Source of the DNA: Promicromonospora thailandica
GTDB taxonomy: Bacteria > Actinomycetota > Actinomycetes > Actinomycetales > Cellulomonadaceae
DNA length: 64,000 nucleotides
Assembly: GCF_024171955.1 (NCBI RefSeq)
Contig: NZ_JAMTCS010000013.1
Span: forward strand, 1 to 64,000
Direction: 5' to 3'
The position numbers and the translations under genes are program-made. The notes under the pieces were generated by a model. The model worked only from the letters and a program-made list of their open reading frames with translations, did no database searches and was not told the DNA's origin. Below, one piece after another: positions 57,691 through 64,000 of this stretch (positions are counted from its first letter, which is position 1; the number at the start of each line of letters is the position of its first letter).

Positions 57691-58425
57691 TCAGGTGCGG
57701 GGCAGCACCGCCGCCGCGATGACCACGTTGTTGACGATGGTCGCGGTGACGGTGCGCGCCACGGCCTCCGCGGCGGCGCCCGCGCCCCAGTTGCCCTTCT
57801 TCAGCTCCTCCGCGCGCTCGATCACCGCGGTGCCCCAGGGGATGTCGCGGTTGAACTGGGGCAGGGTGCCGCTGCCGTAGACGAGCGCGGCGAGCGCCGC
57901 GACCCGGGGCGTCGGCTCCGCGCCGTCGACCAGCACGGCGCGGACGTCGGCCAGCAGGCCGGCGCGGCGGCCGGACTCGCCGTCGGCCAGCACCTGGGTC
58001 TCGAACAGGCCGAGGGCCTTGCGCGTGCTGCGCCGGATGTCGCCGCGCTGGACGAGGCGGTCCAGCAGCGGCTCGCGCAGCGACGGCCCGGTCGCGGCGA
58101 GGACCGTCTGCACGCCGCGCGGCTTGTCGGCGACGTACTCCCAGCTCGCGCGCAGCAGGTGGTCCGACGGCGGGCTGTCCGGCACGGCCTCGACGGTCGT
58201 CGTGCCCAGCTTCCCCGTGCCGGTCCGGACGTGGTCGCCCAGGCCGAGGTCGGCGAGGACCGCGCCCGCGAGCACGTAGTAGAGGGTGCCCTCCCCGGCG
58301 ATCACCCCGGAGTCGGGCTGGAACAGCAGCAGGAGGAGGTCCTCCGCCACGGTGGGCGCGCCGAGCGCGCTCCGGTCGGTGTCGGCCGTGGTGGGCGCGT
58401 CGGGCTCGTGGTGCTGGTCGGTCAT
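57691..58425 (-). CDS. GPP34 (GOLPH3-like) family protein
   Basis: This 244-residue protein has the GPP34 fold: VAEDLLLLLFQPDSGVIAG, YYVLAGAVLADLGLGDHV, DIRRSTRKALGLFETQVLAD, a central RAGLLADVRAVLVDG and LPQFNRDIPWGTAVIERAEE. Eukaryotic GOLPH3 binds PI4P and sorts Golgi enzymes; bacterial members occur mainly in actinobacteria and their role is unknown, although membrane binding is plausible. Its start overlaps the stop of the merR-like gene (ATGA), so the two are produced together and the regulator probably controls this protein. Confidence 0.88.
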   Translation of the reverse strand: MTDQHHEPDAPTTADTDRSALGAPTVAEDLLLLLFQPDSGVIAGEGTLYYVLAGAVLADLGLGDHVRTGTGKLGTTTVEAVPDSPPSDHLLRASWEYVADKPRGVQTVLAATGPSLREPLLDRLVQRGDIRRSTRKALGLFETQVLADGESGRRAGLLADVRAVLVDGAEPTPRVAALAALVYGSGTLPQFNRDIPWGTAVIERAEELKKGNWGAGAAAEAVARTVTATIVNNVVIAAAVLPRT

Positions 58426-59210
58426 CGGTCGGTCCCCTCTGTCTGGTCGGGTGTGTGGTCGGCGGACATCCCCTGGGCCTCCCGGATCGCGCGCACCTGC
58501 TCGTTCGCGATCGCGCTGGCCCGCGCGAGCACCTCGAGCTGCGCCGGGTTGTACAGCTCCACGACGGCGTCGACGAAGGTCTCCCGGGTGACGTGCTCGC
58601 TCTTCGACAGGTGGGAGACGGGGTCGCTCAGCCACGGGTAGTCGAGGAGGTTCTGGGCGATGGCCGGCGCGAGGCGTTCGGCGAGGTCGATGCGGGTGGC
58701 CTCGTCGGCGTCGGGCGGCAGGTCGTCCATCTCGGCGCTGACCGCGTCCGTGTCGGCCTCGACCATCGCGCGGACGTCGGCGAGGGCAGCCTCGTCGTAC
58801 AGCTGCGTGTAGATGTGGACCAGCGAGCTGTCCGCCTCCGACATCCGCGACGCGAGCGACTCGAAGCCGGCCGGCCCGTCCGCGGGCGCCTGCTCGCGCA
58901 GGATCGCCGCGATGTCGGACCGGGCCTTCTCGAGGTGCTCGATCCGCACCTTGAGCTCGGCGTCGATCTCGCGCAGGGCCTCGGGGGTGCTGCTGGCGGC
59001 CGCGCCCACCTCGCCGATCTGCGCGAGCGGCACGCCGAGGTCGGCCAGCCGCCGGATGCGCAGCAGGCTCACCAGGTGCCGCACCTCGTACTGCTTGTAC
59101 CCGTTGTACCGGCGCTCCGGCTCCTCGAGCAGGCCGAGCCGGTGGTAGTGGCGCACGGTGTTCACCGTGGTGCCTGCCAGGTCGGCGAGCTCGCGTGTGC
59201 TCCAGGCCAT
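58422..59210 (-). CDS. MerR-family transcriptional regulator
   Basis: This 262-residue protein has an N-terminal MerR winged HTH: TRELADLAGTTVNTVRHYHR, LGLLEEPERRYNGYKQYEVR and HLVSLLRIRRLADLGVPLAQ. A dimerisation coiled coil (EIDAELKVRIEHLEKARSDI) follows. The C-terminal half (about 150 residues) is an unrecognised helical domain without metal-binding cysteines, pointing to an organic ligand. ATG 59210 is the start. The promoter at 59264-59294 has MerR features, so autoregulation is likely. It is coupled to the GPP34 gene. Confidence 0.88.
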   Translation of the reverse strand: MAWSTRELADLAGTTVNTVRHYHRLGLLEEPERRYNGYKQYEVRHLVSLLRIRRLADLGVPLAQIGEVGAAASSTPEALREIDAELKVRIEHLEKARSDIAAILREQAPADGPAGFESLASRMSEADSSLVHIYTQLYDEAALADVRAMVEADTDAVSAEMDDLPPDADEATRIDLAERLAPAIAQNLLDYPWLSDPVSHLSKSEHVTRETFVDAVVELYNPAQLEVLARASAIANEQVRAIREAQGMSADHTPDQTEGTDR

Positions 59211-59263
59211 GCCCTCGTCCCATTCCGCGCTCGCGGAGCGCCTCGTCGGGGATGTCACCGGCA

Positions 59264-59294
59264 AGCAGACACCCTGTTCCCAGAACATGGTCAA
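59264..59294 (-). promoter_or_regulatory. MerR-type promoter of the merR/GPP34 operon
   Basis: On the minus strand: TTGACC (59294-59289), a 19-base spacer holding the perfect dyad TGTTC-TGG-GAACA (59287-59275), then TCTGCT (59269-59264). It leads to the merR ATG at 59210. Long spacer plus central dyad is typical for MerR proteins, which untwist the DNA to activate. It matches the promoter at 2262-2292 in 23 of 31 positions. Confidence 0.6.
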
Positions 59295-59352
59295 GGGGCC
59301 GGTCGGCGGACGCGACCCCGGGCCGGGCGAACCGCCGCCTACACTCCGGAGG

Positions 59353-60060
59353 ATGGGTCAGGGGTCGCGGTCGAACCGGCGTGTCGTCTACGAGACGCTG
59401 CGCCGCCGCGTGCTGACCCTGGAGCTGCCGCCGGGCGCCGCCCTGTCGGAGAACGAGCTCGCGGCCGCCCTCGGGGTGAGCCGCACGCCGGTGCGCGAGA
59501 GCCTCATCCTGCTGGGGGAGGAGGGGCTGGTGCGCGTGTACCCCAAGGTGGGCTCGTTCGTCTCGCGGGTCGACGCGCGCCGGGTCGCGGACGCGCAGTT
59601 CCTGCGGGAGGCGGTCGAGCTCGCCGCCCTCGACGACCTGCCGGAGACCCTCGACCCGGACCTGCTGGCCGCGCTGCGCGACAACCTCGCGCAGCAGCGC
59701 GAGCCGGGGCTCGACGTGGAGCGGTTCTTCGAGCTCGACGAGGCGTTCCACCACGGCCTCCTGCGGCTCAGCGGGCACGGCCGCGCCTGGTCCACGGTGG
59801 TGGCGGCCAAGGCGCACCTCGACCGGGCCCGGCGCCTGGGACTGCACGAGCCGGACGGCGTGGACCGGTTCGCCGGTGAGCACCGCGACATCCTCGACGC
59901 GATGGTGGCGGGCGACCTCGCCGCCGCGCGCAGCGGGCTCCGCGCGCACCTGCGTGCCGTCTTCGACGACATCGAGCGGACGCGCAGGCGCTCGCCCGAG
60001 CTGTTCGCGGCCGACGACGGGCCCGTGCCCGCGCGCCGCGGCGTCGCCGTCCGCGGGTAG
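59353..60060 (+). CDS. GntR-family (FCD) transcriptional regulator
   Basis: This 235-residue regulator has the GntR HTH (VVYETLRRRVLTLELPPGAA, LSENELAAALGVSRTPVRES, LILLGEEGLVRVYPKVGSFV) and an FCD effector domain with metal-site histidines in FELDEAFHHGLLRLS and FAGEHRDILDAM. GGAGG abuts the ATG, so the start may be leaderless or slightly different. The neighbouring genes are an acyl-CoA-ligase operon with its own TetR gene, so the GntR target is not evident. It ends 34 bases before the TetR-type palindrome. Confidence 0.88.
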   Translation: MGQGSRSNRRVVYETLRRRVLTLELPPGAALSENELAAALGVSRTPVRESLILLGEEGLVRVYPKVGSFVSRVDARRVADAQFLREAVELAALDDLPETLDPDLLAALRDNLAQQREPGLDVERFFELDEAFHHGLLRLSGHGRAWSTVVAAKAHLDRARRLGLHEPDGVDRFAGEHRDILDAMVAGDLAAARSGLRAHLRAVFDDIERTRRRSPELFAADDGPVPARRGVAVRG

Positions 60061-60094
60061 GCACTGGACAGGGCACCGCGCGGCCTGGCACGCT

Positions 60095-60124
60095 GTCGTG
60101 ACTAAGCAAGCGCTTAGTCACGAC
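60095..60124 (+). promoter_or_regulatory. Perfect 30-base TetR-type operator
   Basis: GTCGTGACTAAGC (60095-60107), spacer AAGC, GCTTAGTCACGAC (60112-60124): a perfect 13-base dyad. The core CTAAGCAAGCGCTTAG resembles operators of TetR proteins that control fatty-acid/acyl-CoA genes. It stands 20 bases upstream of the SDR start and must control the SDR/ligase/TetR operon, most likely bound by the TetR protein encoded as its third gene. Confidence 0.75.
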
Positions 60125-60144
60125 TCAGACACGACGGGGTGCCG

Positions 60145-60918
60145 ATGAGGGGACGTTTCGAGGGGCGCGTGGTCGCCGTCACCGGGGCCGCGCGCGGCAT
60201 CGGGTTCGCGGCCGCGCAGCGGTTCGCCGCGGAGGGCGCGTCGGTCGCGGTGATCGACCTGGACGAGTCCGCGGCGGCCGCCGCCGCCGCGGCCCTGGAG
60301 CCGCGGGACGGGGCGGCCCGGGCGGTCGGCATCGGCGCGGACGTGGCCTCGTCCGCCGACGTCGAGGCCGCCGTCGGCCGCGTCGTCGACGAGCTCGGCG
60401 GCCTGCACGTGCTCATGAACAACGCGGGCGTCACGCGCGACAACCTGCTGTTCAAGATGTCCGAGGACGACTGGGACCAGGTGCTCGGCGTGCACCTCAA
60501 GGGCGCGTTCCTCATGACCCGGGCCGCGCAGGCGCACTTCGTGCCGCAGCGCTACGGCAAGGTGGTCAACCTCTCCAGCATCTCGGCGCTCGGCAACCGC
60601 GGGCAGGCCAACTACGCCGCCGCCAAGATGGGCGTCCAGGGCCTCACCCGGACCCTCGCCATCGAGCTCGGGCCGTTCGGGGTCACCGTCAACGCCGTCG
60701 CCCCCGGGTTCGTCGCCACCGAGATGACCGACGCCACGGCCGCCCGCCTCGGCCTGACCGTCGAGGAGTTCCGCAGCCGCACCGCGCAGGGCAACCCCGT
60801 CGGCCGGATCGGGGCACCCGAGGACATCGCCGCCGCGGCGGCCTTCCTCGCCTCCGACGAGGCCTCCTACATCACCGGGCAGACCCTCTACGTGGACGGC
60901 GGGCAGACCCTTGGCTGA
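60145..60918 (+). CDS. FabG-like SDR (3-oxoacyl reductase/3-hydroxyacyl-CoA dehydrogenase type)
   Basis: This 257-residue SDR shows VVAVTGAARGIGFAAAQRFA, VIDLDES, HVLMNNAGVTRDNLLFKMSE, VVNLSSISALGNRGQANYAA with AAKMGVQGLTRTLA (YAAAK active site) and the ending ITGQTLYVDGGQTLG. The NNAGVTRDNLLFKM segment is typical of FabG and of related acyl reductases. ATG 60145 is chosen; GTG 60139 is possible. First gene after the TetR operator and coupled to an acyl-CoA ligase, so it probably acts on acyl-CoA derived from the ligase. Confidence 0.88.
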   Translation: MRGRFEGRVVAVTGAARGIGFAAAQRFAAEGASVAVIDLDESAAAAAAAALEPRDGAARAVGIGADVASSADVEAAVGRVVDELGGLHVLMNNAGVTRDNLLFKMSEDDWDQVLGVHLKGAFLMTRAAQAHFVPQRYGKVVNLSSISALGNRGQANYAAAKMGVQGLTRTLAIELGPFGVTVNAVAPGFVATEMTDATAARLGLTVEEFRSRTAQGNPVGRIGAPEDIAAAAAFLASDEASYITGQTLYVDGGQTLG

Positions 60919-62557
60919 GCAGGCCGCCCTGCCCGGCCTCATGCAGGAGCGGGCGCTCGAGATCGGCACCCTCCTGCGCCGCGCGGAGACCATGTTCGCC
61001 CACAAACGGGTGGTCACCGGGACCCTGACGGGCGAGACCACGGCCACGTGGGGCGAGGTCGCAGCCCGCGCCCGGCGCCTGTCGGCCGCCCTCGACCTGC
61101 TCGACGTGCCCCGGTCGGCCCGCGTGGGCAGCTTCGCGTGGAACACGCAGCGGCACGTCGAGCTCTACCTCGGGGTGCCGAGCGGCGGACGCGTGCTGCA
61201 CACCCTCAACCACCGCCTCTTCGCGGACGACCTGCGGCACGTCCTCGCCGACGCCGCGGACGACGTCGTGGTCGTCGACCGGTCGCTGCTGCCCACCGTG
61301 TGGACGGTGGTCGCGGAGGCGCCCACCGTCCGCTGGGTCGTCGTGACCGACGACGGCGCCGACACGCCCCTGCCCGACGACCCCCGCGTGCTCGACTACG
61401 AGGACCTGATCGCGCGGGTCCCCCACCCGGCGCCGCCGTCCGCCGTCCGCGTGGCCGAGGGCGACGCCGCCTGCCTGTGCTACACCTCCGGCACCACCGG
61501 ACGGCCCAAGGGCGTGCTCTACAGCCACCGGTCCGTGGTGCTGCACGCGCTCGTGCTGCTCGGCACCGACAGCTTCGCGGTCGGCGAGCGCGACGTGATC
61601 ATGCCCGTCGTGCCCATGTTCCACGTCAACGGGTGGGGGCTGCCCTACGCGGCGGCGCTCGCGGGCGCCACCCTGGTGCTGCCCGGCCCGGACACGGCGC
61701 CCGCCGCCCTCGTCGACCGCCTCGAACGGCACCGCGTCACGCTCACGGCCGGGGTGCCCGCCGTCTGGCGGAGCCTGCGGCCGCTGCTCGCGGGCCGGGA
61801 CCTGTCGGCCCTGCGGCTGGTGGTGAGCGGCGGCAGCGCGCTGCCCGACTCGCTGTCGCAGGCCTGGGAGCGCGACGCGGGCGTACCGATCACCGGCTCG
61901 TGGGGCATGACGGAGACGAGCCCCGTGGTCGCCGTCGGCCGCGTCCCGACGGCGCGGGACGGGCTGGCGCCCGACGAGCGCCGGCGTCTGCTCGGGCAGC
62001 CCGGTCCGACCGTGCCGCTGGTCGACGTGCGCGTGGTGGACCCGGAGGGCCGGCCGGTGCTGCGCGACGGCGCGACGTCGGGCGAGCTCCAGGTGGCCGG
62101 GCCGACGATCGCGGCGGGGTACCACGGCGCGGACCCCGCCGGCGCCGACTCGTTCACCGCCGACGGGTGGCTGCGCACGGGCGACGTCGCCACCCTGGAC
62201 GAGCTCGGCACCGTGCGGATCGTGGACCGCACCAAGGACATGATCAAGTCGGGCGGCGAGTGGATCTCGTCGGTGACCCTGGAGAACCACCTCATGGACC
62301 ATCCGCACGTCCTGGAGGCGGCGGTGGTGGGCGTGGCCGACGAGCGCTGGGGCGAGCGGCCCCGCGCCTTCGTGGTCCTGGCGGACGACGCGCTCGACCT
62401 GCCCGACGACCTGCCCGGCATCGAGGCCGCCCTGCGCGAGCACCTCGCCGGGCGGGTGGCGTCCTGGTGGGTGCCGGACCGGTTCGTGGTGCTGGACCGG
62501 ATCCCACGGACGGCCACGGGCAAGTTCTCCAAGGTGGCGCTGCGGCGGCATGCTTGA
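60911..62557 (+). CDS. AMP-binding acyl-CoA synthetase (fatty-acid-CoA ligase-like)
   Basis: This 548-residue ANL-superfamily enzyme shows ACLCYTSGTTGRPKGVLYSH (P-loop), VPMFHVNGWGLPYAAALAG, GSWGMTETSPVVAVG, DGWLRTGDVATLDELGTVRI and the terminal RIPRTATGKFSKVALRRH with catalytic lysine. It activates a carboxylic acid via acyl-AMP to acyl-CoA. Close relatives are medium/long-chain ligases; the actual acid is unknown. The most upstream start is TTG 60911, overlapping the SDR stop by eight bases; ATG 60941 is an alternative. Confidence 0.88.
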   Translation: MAEQAALPGLMQERALEIGTLLRRAETMFAHKRVVTGTLTGETTATWGEVAARARRLSAALDLLDVPRSARVGSFAWNTQRHVELYLGVPSGGRVLHTLNHRLFADDLRHVLADAADDVVVVDRSLLPTVWTVVAEAPTVRWVVVTDDGADTPLPDDPRVLDYEDLIARVPHPAPPSAVRVAEGDAACLCYTSGTTGRPKGVLYSHRSVVLHALVLLGTDSFAVGERDVIMPVVPMFHVNGWGLPYAAALAGATLVLPGPDTAPAALVDRLERHRVTLTAGVPAVWRSLRPLLAGRDLSALRLVVSGGSALPDSLSQAWERDAGVPITGSWGMTETSPVVAVGRVPTARDGLAPDERRRLLGQPGPTVPLVDVRVVDPEGRPVLRDGATSGELQVAGPTIAAGYHGADPAGADSFTADGWLRTGDVATLDELGTVRIVDRTKDMIKSGGEWISSVTLENHLMDHPHVLEAAVVGVADERWGERPRAFVVLADDALDLPDDLPGIEAALREHLAGRVASWWVPDRFVVLDRIPRTATGKFSKVALRRHA

Positions 62558-63173
62558 GCCCGTGGAGAGCGACGACGTACTGCCCGGCGCCGAGGCCTAC
62601 GGGCCCGTACCCCGCAGGCTGCTGGCCTCAGCGGTGCGGTGCTTCGCGGCGAACGGCTTCCACGGCACGACGACGCGGGACATCGCCGGGGGCGCGGGCC
62701 TGAGCCCCGCCGCGCTCTACGTGCACTTCCCGTCCAAGGAGCTGGCGCTGTACGAGATCGTCCGCCGGGGGCACCAGCATGCGTACGACATCCTGAGCAC
62801 CGAGGTCCCGAGCACCGACGCGGCGGACCCGGCCGCCCGGCTCGGGGCCCTCGTGGCCGCGTACACGCGGTTCCACGCGCACCGCCACGTCATCGCCCGC
62901 GTGTGCCAGTACGACCTGGCGGCGCTGAGCGAGGACCACTACGCGGAGGTGCTGCGGATCCGGCACGAGACCAACGAGATCTTCCGGCTCGCCGTCGCCG
63001 CGGGCGTGGACGCCGGGGCGTTCGACCCGGACCTCGACGTGCGGCGGGTGGCCCGGGCCCTCATCTCGCTCGCGATCGACCTGGTGCGCTGGTACCGGCC
63101 GGACGGCCCGGAGACGCCGGAGCAGCTCGGCGAGCTCAACGCGCGGCTCGCGCTGCGGATGGTGGCGCGCTGA
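62550..63173 (+). CDS. TetR-family regulator of the acyl-CoA operon
   Basis: This 207-residue protein has the HTH RLLASAVRCFAANGFHGTTT, DIAGGAGLSPAALYVHFPSK and ELALYEIVRRGHQHAYDILS, and a ligand-binding domain with HRHVIARVCQYDLAALSEDH (KstR2/FadR-like pattern in which histidines line the acyl-CoA pocket). It overlaps the ligase gene by eight bases, so it is made with the operon it most likely represses through the 60095-60124 palindrome. Acyl-CoA is the expected inducer. Confidence 0.88.
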   Translation: MLEPVESDDVLPGAEAYGPVPRRLLASAVRCFAANGFHGTTTRDIAGGAGLSPAALYVHFPSKELALYEIVRRGHQHAYDILSTEVPSTDAADPAARLGALVAAYTRFHAHRHVIARVCQYDLAALSEDHYAEVLRIRHETNEIFRLAVAAGVDAGAFDPDLDVRRVARALISLAIDLVRWYRPDGPETPEQLGELNARLALRMVAR

Positions 63174-63207
63174 GGTCGCGCGGGCTGCGGACAGGGTGTG
63201 GATCGCC

Positions 63208-63891
63208 TCAGTCGAGCGGTGTCGCCGCGTCGCGCAGGGACCGCAGGGTGCGGCGGGCCGCCGGCGTGTCGGGCACCATGGCCAGCAGGAGCTGCCGGTC
63301 CGGCGTGCCCGACGCCGCGGAGGTCAGCGTGCGCACCCACTCCATCCCCGCCTCCAGCTCGCCGAGCGCGTCCGTGGCGCCGTCGCTGCGGGCCCAGTTG
63401 CGCAGGGCCGACCGGTGCATGGCGTCGATCAGCGCGGCCAGCCCGGTGCTCTGGTAGGCGGGCGTGCCGGGCGGCAGACGGGTGCGCAGGAACGCGGACG
63501 TCAGGGTCACGTAGCGCTCGTGCTCGACGATCTCCCGGTTGCGCAGCTCGGGCACGAGCCGGGTGAGCCGGTACCGGCGGAAGACGAGCTGGGGCCGGCT
63601 CAGGAAGTCCCGCAGCGACTCCTCGGTGCCGGCGATGACCACCTCCACGGGGTCGTCGTCCGGCCCGGCCGAGGCCAGGTGCCGGTCCAGCACCGCGAGC
63701 CGCGCCGAGTGGTCGGGGAACGGGAGCTCGTCCTTGCCGCCGAAGTGCCGGAACACCGTGCGGCGCGAGACCCGGGAGGCCTCCGCCACGGCCTCGACCG
63801 TGACCGCCTCGTAGCCCTGCTCCAGGAACAGCGCCATGGCGGTCTCCGCGATGCGGTACTTGGCGTCCTGCCCTCGTTCGGCCACCGCCAC
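63208..63891 (-). CDS. TetR-family transcriptional regulator
   Basis: This 227-residue protein has the HTH YRIAETAMALFLEQGYEAVT, VEAVAEASRVSRRTVFRHFG and KDELPFPDHSARLAVLDRHL, and a helical C-terminus (FRRYRLTRLVPELRNREIVE). The VSRRTVFRHFGGKDE recognition segment is a common actinobacterial subgroup (TetR_C_17-like). GTG 63891 is the longest start; GTG 63885 is possible. The target probably lies to the right beyond the window, or is the gene itself. Convergent with the acyl-CoA operon TetR gene. Confidence 0.85.
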   Translation of the reverse strand: MAVAERGQDAKYRIAETAMALFLEQGYEAVTVEAVAEASRVSRRTVFRHFGGKDELPFPDHSARLAVLDRHLASAGPDDDPVEVVIAGTEESLRDFLSRPQLVFRRYRLTRLVPELRNREIVEHERYVTLTSAFLRTRLPPGTPAYQSTGLAALIDAMHRSALRNWARSDGATDALGELEAGMEWVRTLTSAASGTPDRQLLLAMVPDTPAARRTLRSLRDAATPLD

Positions 63892-63946
63892 CCCACTTCC
63901 TCGGTCGCTGCCGGGATCGGCCCGTCGCCGGCACCACAGTCTAGGA

Positions 63947-63993
63947 GGACGGCGGCGGCCCGGGCCCGTGGTGCGTTCGGGCCACCGCCGTCC
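63947..63993. terminator. Hairpin near the right edge
   Basis: A 16-base stem (63947-63962 with 63978-63993, 15 of 16 paired) encloses a 15-base loop. It is the only structure seen in the 109 bases after the last gene. Most likely it terminates a gene entering from the right on the minus strand; the TetR start lies just beyond. No gene is visible in 63892-64000. Confidence 0.45.
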
Positions 63994-64000
63994 CGGGTCA

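Overview
The window is very GC-rich, with gene-dense coding, many GTG starts, frequent 4-base start/stop overlaps (ATGA or GTGA) and several probable leaderless transcripts. Together with a DUF222/HNH protein, a MarP-type protease, GPP34, DUF5808, WYL and PadR proteins, this points to an actinobacterium. The order Micrococcales (Cellulomonadaceae/Promicromonosporaceae type) is my best guess, but the family is inference. No rRNA, tRNA, CRISPR array, insertion sequence or prophage was seen; the region looks like chromosomal accessory metabolism plus regulators.

Layout. 0-6 kb: the tail of a DUF222/HNH protein, a decayed VOC fragment, two CPBP-type membrane proteases, an MpaB-like (DUF2236) protein and a coupled histidine kinase/response regulator. 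6-12 kb: XRE regulator, SDR, lytic transglycosylase lipoprotein, PadR, HAD phosphatase, TRIC channel, an unknown protein and a stand-alone degenerate PD-(D/E)XK nuclease domain. 12-22.4 kb: a sugar cluster with a divergent amidohydrolase, a SIS (AgaS-like) isomerase, an ABC importer, two PfkB kinases, a DeoR repressor, a GH4 glycosidase and a class II aldolase. These fit uptake of an alpha-galactoside or galactosaminide and conversion through tagatose phosphates to trioses; similar 17-base sites at both ends suggest one DeoR regulon. 22-31 kb: mixed housekeeping genes (EF-hand protein, hydrolase, DHFR-like, SRPBCC, WYL, diacylglycerol kinase, DUF5808, bPH2 pair, FAD oxidoreductase). 31-34.5 kb: a second sugar ABC importer without an ATPase.

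34.5-46 kb is an aromatic-acid island. On the minus strand lie an MHS-type transporter, a MobA-like flavin hydroxylase and a TPP enzyme. On the plus strand lies a translationally coupled homoprotocatechuate meta-cleavage operon: FAH-RraA fusion, GntR, hpaE, hpaD, hpaH, hpaI. Active-site residues of HpaD and HpaI match the characterised enzymes at constant offsets. The usual decarboxylase/isomerase HpcE appears to be replaced by a FAH-RraA fusion.

46-54.8 kb: TetR plus DHA2 exporter, a small zinc anti-sigma-like protein, an HD protein, a GlxA-type regulator, MarR with twin palindromic operators facing a luciferase-like monooxygenase and an F420-reductase-like protein, a MarP-like protease and an SDR. 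54.8-57 kb: an ECF-type sigma factor fused to a zinc anti-sigma domain with two membrane segments and a long Gly/Asp/Ser-rich region; its 3' end and a palindrome are duplicated downstream in decayed form. 57-64 kb: DinB, GPP34 with MerR, GntR, a TetR-controlled SDR/acyl-CoA-ligase operon and a terminal TetR. A MerR-type 19-base-spacer promoter before merR is closely matched by the promoter of the first CPBP gene, suggesting a distant shared regulon.
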